The translations under genes and the position numbers were made by a program. The notes under the pieces are model-generated. The model searched no databases. It saw only the letters and a program-made list of their open reading frames with translations, and had not been told where the DNA came from. A DNA stretch of 8,404 nt from Bacteroidales bacterium (GTDB taxonomy: Bacteria; Bacteroidota; Bacteroidia; Bacteroidales; UBA10428): positions 1-8,404 of the forward strand of contig DAOUOU010000118.1 in NCBI GenBank assembly GCA_030626465.1. The letters run 5' to 3'. Positions 6,945-8,404 of this stretch are shown piece after piece. Numbering within the stretch: the first letter of the stretch is position 1; each line of letters opens with the position of its first letter.

Positions 6945-8404
6945 GAACTTGTAAGTCACTCCCAGCAATACGTTCAGGCGCTGTGAACGATACTGGTTCC
7001 AGACGTAATATTTTTGTGCAAGAAGGTTGTAGAAATGAATAAAACCGGTGAGTATTTTTGAGTATTTGTATTCAAGTTTCAGGTTCAGATCTAAGATTGG
7101 ATCAAGTACTACTGGTTCATCCAAAGCAGCAAAATTTTTGGCATATCTTTTGCCAAGAGTTATGAAATCTATTTCTGCATATATTTTTTCTTTGAAACTA
7201 TACCTGGTATTGAATAAAAGATCGAAGGAGGGTTTATGCCAGGGCTTTTCTTCACTGGTCATTTTGTAGCTGTAATAGTTCGACTTGAGGAAAAAAGACA
7301 AATAGGATAACGGGCTCCACTGTAATTCGCCATAATAGTTAATCAGATCGGCATCATCGTACACAATGGAAAACTGATTCTCGAGCCGGCTGATCGTATC
7401 GTTGACATAAAAGATTACATTTTCCTGTGCATGGAAAGTAACGCTCAGGCGATAGGATGAATTCCTGCTTATACGACCATCGATCCCGCCATAGCCGACA
7501 AATCTATGAACAGTATTTTCCGGCCTGCTACCAGAAGAAACATAGGGATTTTTATTTGTAACGCTCTGATAATTATTGTTTTCAATATAGCCTGTAACGC
7601 CAAAGAAAGTCACCAAAGTTTGATCTATTACCTGAAAGCGGATGGTGGCTTCAGGAAAGATATATGCTTGTTTTTCATCGTTACTGTTTTCATAGAAAAA
7701 TCTTCCGCCAAATTCTATCTTCCATTCGTCTTTTTGTTTTGTTACCATAGGTCTTAAGCCAATCAGCGTCATTTTATAGATATCGGATGTATCTGTAAAA
7801 GAATAATAATCAATATCGCCGTCAAGCCCTACCCCAAAGCTCTTTATGTGATGATTTACCGATGCCGAGAAATTAACACGTGGTTCTTTGTTTGAGAAAT
7901 GATCCTGGAAATACTCTCCGCGAAGTTTTAACAGGTATCCGAATGTATTTGAATCGGGATTTGTTGAATAAACACTTGTCTGACCATAAATCCTGAAAAA
8001 TGATTGCTTGATATCTTTTGTCTCCAGGTCAGGAATTGAATCGGGTGGATAATTTTCGACATTATAGCCATAGTGCCTTAACCTGTGCGTGGCAGCACCG
8101 ACATCAGCAGTCAGGTTTATGTTCTTGTAAAACCGTTTACCATATATCGCCAGATCATTCCTGCCATAACCTGCAGGAACTTTAGCTCCGTTTTCAAGCT
8201 CCAGTTTGGTATGGGAGGATTTATGAAAAACATAAGCTCCAACAGCATATTCCTTCGACCGCAAGTTGTGAATACTGAATTCTACCAGGGGAGTTGTATA
8301 ATTTCCCAGACCCAGTTTAAGATAACTGTTGTACAATTTATCGAGTGGAGTACCCACCATTTTTGCTGATTTGATAGGTCGGGGTGAAAAATCAGATTGT
8401 ATCC
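6942..8404 (-). CDS. Outer-membrane beta-barrel protein of unknown function, N-terminus outside window
   Basis: The frame stays open to the window edge (codons before M at 8360 read IQSDFSPRPIKSAK), so 8360 is not the true start. About 487 residues are visible, and the signal peptide and any N-terminal domain lie beyond the window. The sequence shows repeated amphipathic strands rich in Y, F, G and N with short turns (for example YLSFFLKSNYYSYKM and LEYKYSKILTGFIHFYN). It ends VTYKF, the C-terminal aromatic pattern recognised by the BAM machinery for barrel insertion. The N-terminal stretch VGTPLDKLYNSYLKLGLGNYTTP followed by NLRSKEYAVG resembles a family of Bacteroidota barrel proteins often annotated as hypothetical or TonB-dependent receptor. 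No plug domain or TonB box is visible in this part. No substrate can be assigned. It lies 295 bp upstream of gyrB on the same strand, probably with separate transcription. Confidence 0.8.
   Translation of the reverse strand, partial: IQSDFSPRPIKSAKMVGTPLDKLYNSYLKLGLGNYTTPLVEFSIHNLRSKEYAVGAYVFHKSSHTKLELENGAKVPAGYGRNDLAIYGKRFYKNINLTADVGAATHRLRHYGYNVENYPPDSIPDLETKDIKQSFFRIYGQTSVYSTNPDSNTFGYLLKLRGEYFQDHFSNKEPRVNFSASVNHHIKSFGVGLDGDIDYYSFTDTSDIYKMTLIGLRPMVTKQKDEWKIEFGGRFFYENSNDEKQAYIFPEATIRFQVIDQTLVTFFGVTGYIENNNYQSVTNKNPYVSSGSRPENTVHRFVGYGGIDGRISRNSSYRLSVTFHAQENVIFYVNDTISRLENQFSIVYDDADLINYYGELQWSPLSYLSFFLKSNYYSYKMTSEEKPWHKPSFDLLFNTRYSFKEKIYAEIDFITLGKRYAKNFAALDEPVVLDPILDLNLKLEYKYSKILTGFIHFYNLLAQKYYVWNQYRSQRLNVLLGVTYKF

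Overview
The window looks like an ordinary core-chromosome segment of a member of the Bacteroidota, most likely the Bacteroidales or a relative. Four observations support this. The primary sigma factor is short (286 aa) and lacks region 1.1, as is usual in this phylum. Two promoter-like boxes match the Bacteroidota -7 consensus TAnnTTTG. Shine-Dalgarno signals are mostly weak or absent. An outer-membrane barrel of a type I associate with Bacteroidota is present. Coding density is high and the DNA is moderately AT-rich. There is no mobile element, CRISPR array, rRNA or tRNA.

Layout. On the + strand, uvrB (excision repair) enters from the left edge without its first ~110 codons and ends at 1706. 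All other genes lie on the - strand, in transcription order: an outer-membrane beta-barrel gene (8404 to 6942, N-terminus outside the window), gyrB (6646-4664), a decayed alkD fragment (4560-4428), an htrA/degP-type serine protease (4189-2759) and rpoD (2625-1765). uvrB and rpoD converge on one strong hairpin that can terminate transcription from both sides. The - strand genes are separated by gaps of about 100 to 470 bp that contain promoter-like and terminator-like elements, so they look like separate transcription units rather than one operon.

Function. The intact genes are housekeeping: DNA repair (UvrB), DNA supercoiling (GyrB), transcription initiation (RpoD) and envelope protein quality control (HtrA). 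The barrel protein is uncharacterised. The least ordinary observation is the region between gyrB and htrA. A 60-codon open frame there begins like an AlkD-family DNA glycosylase, and a second frame ends like the same family, as if an alkD gene had lost its middle. The gyrB upstream region also holds a perfect 7-bp dyad centred on a -7-like box, next to a long-range inverted repeat that may end the barrel transcript. I see no convincing new biological system in this window.
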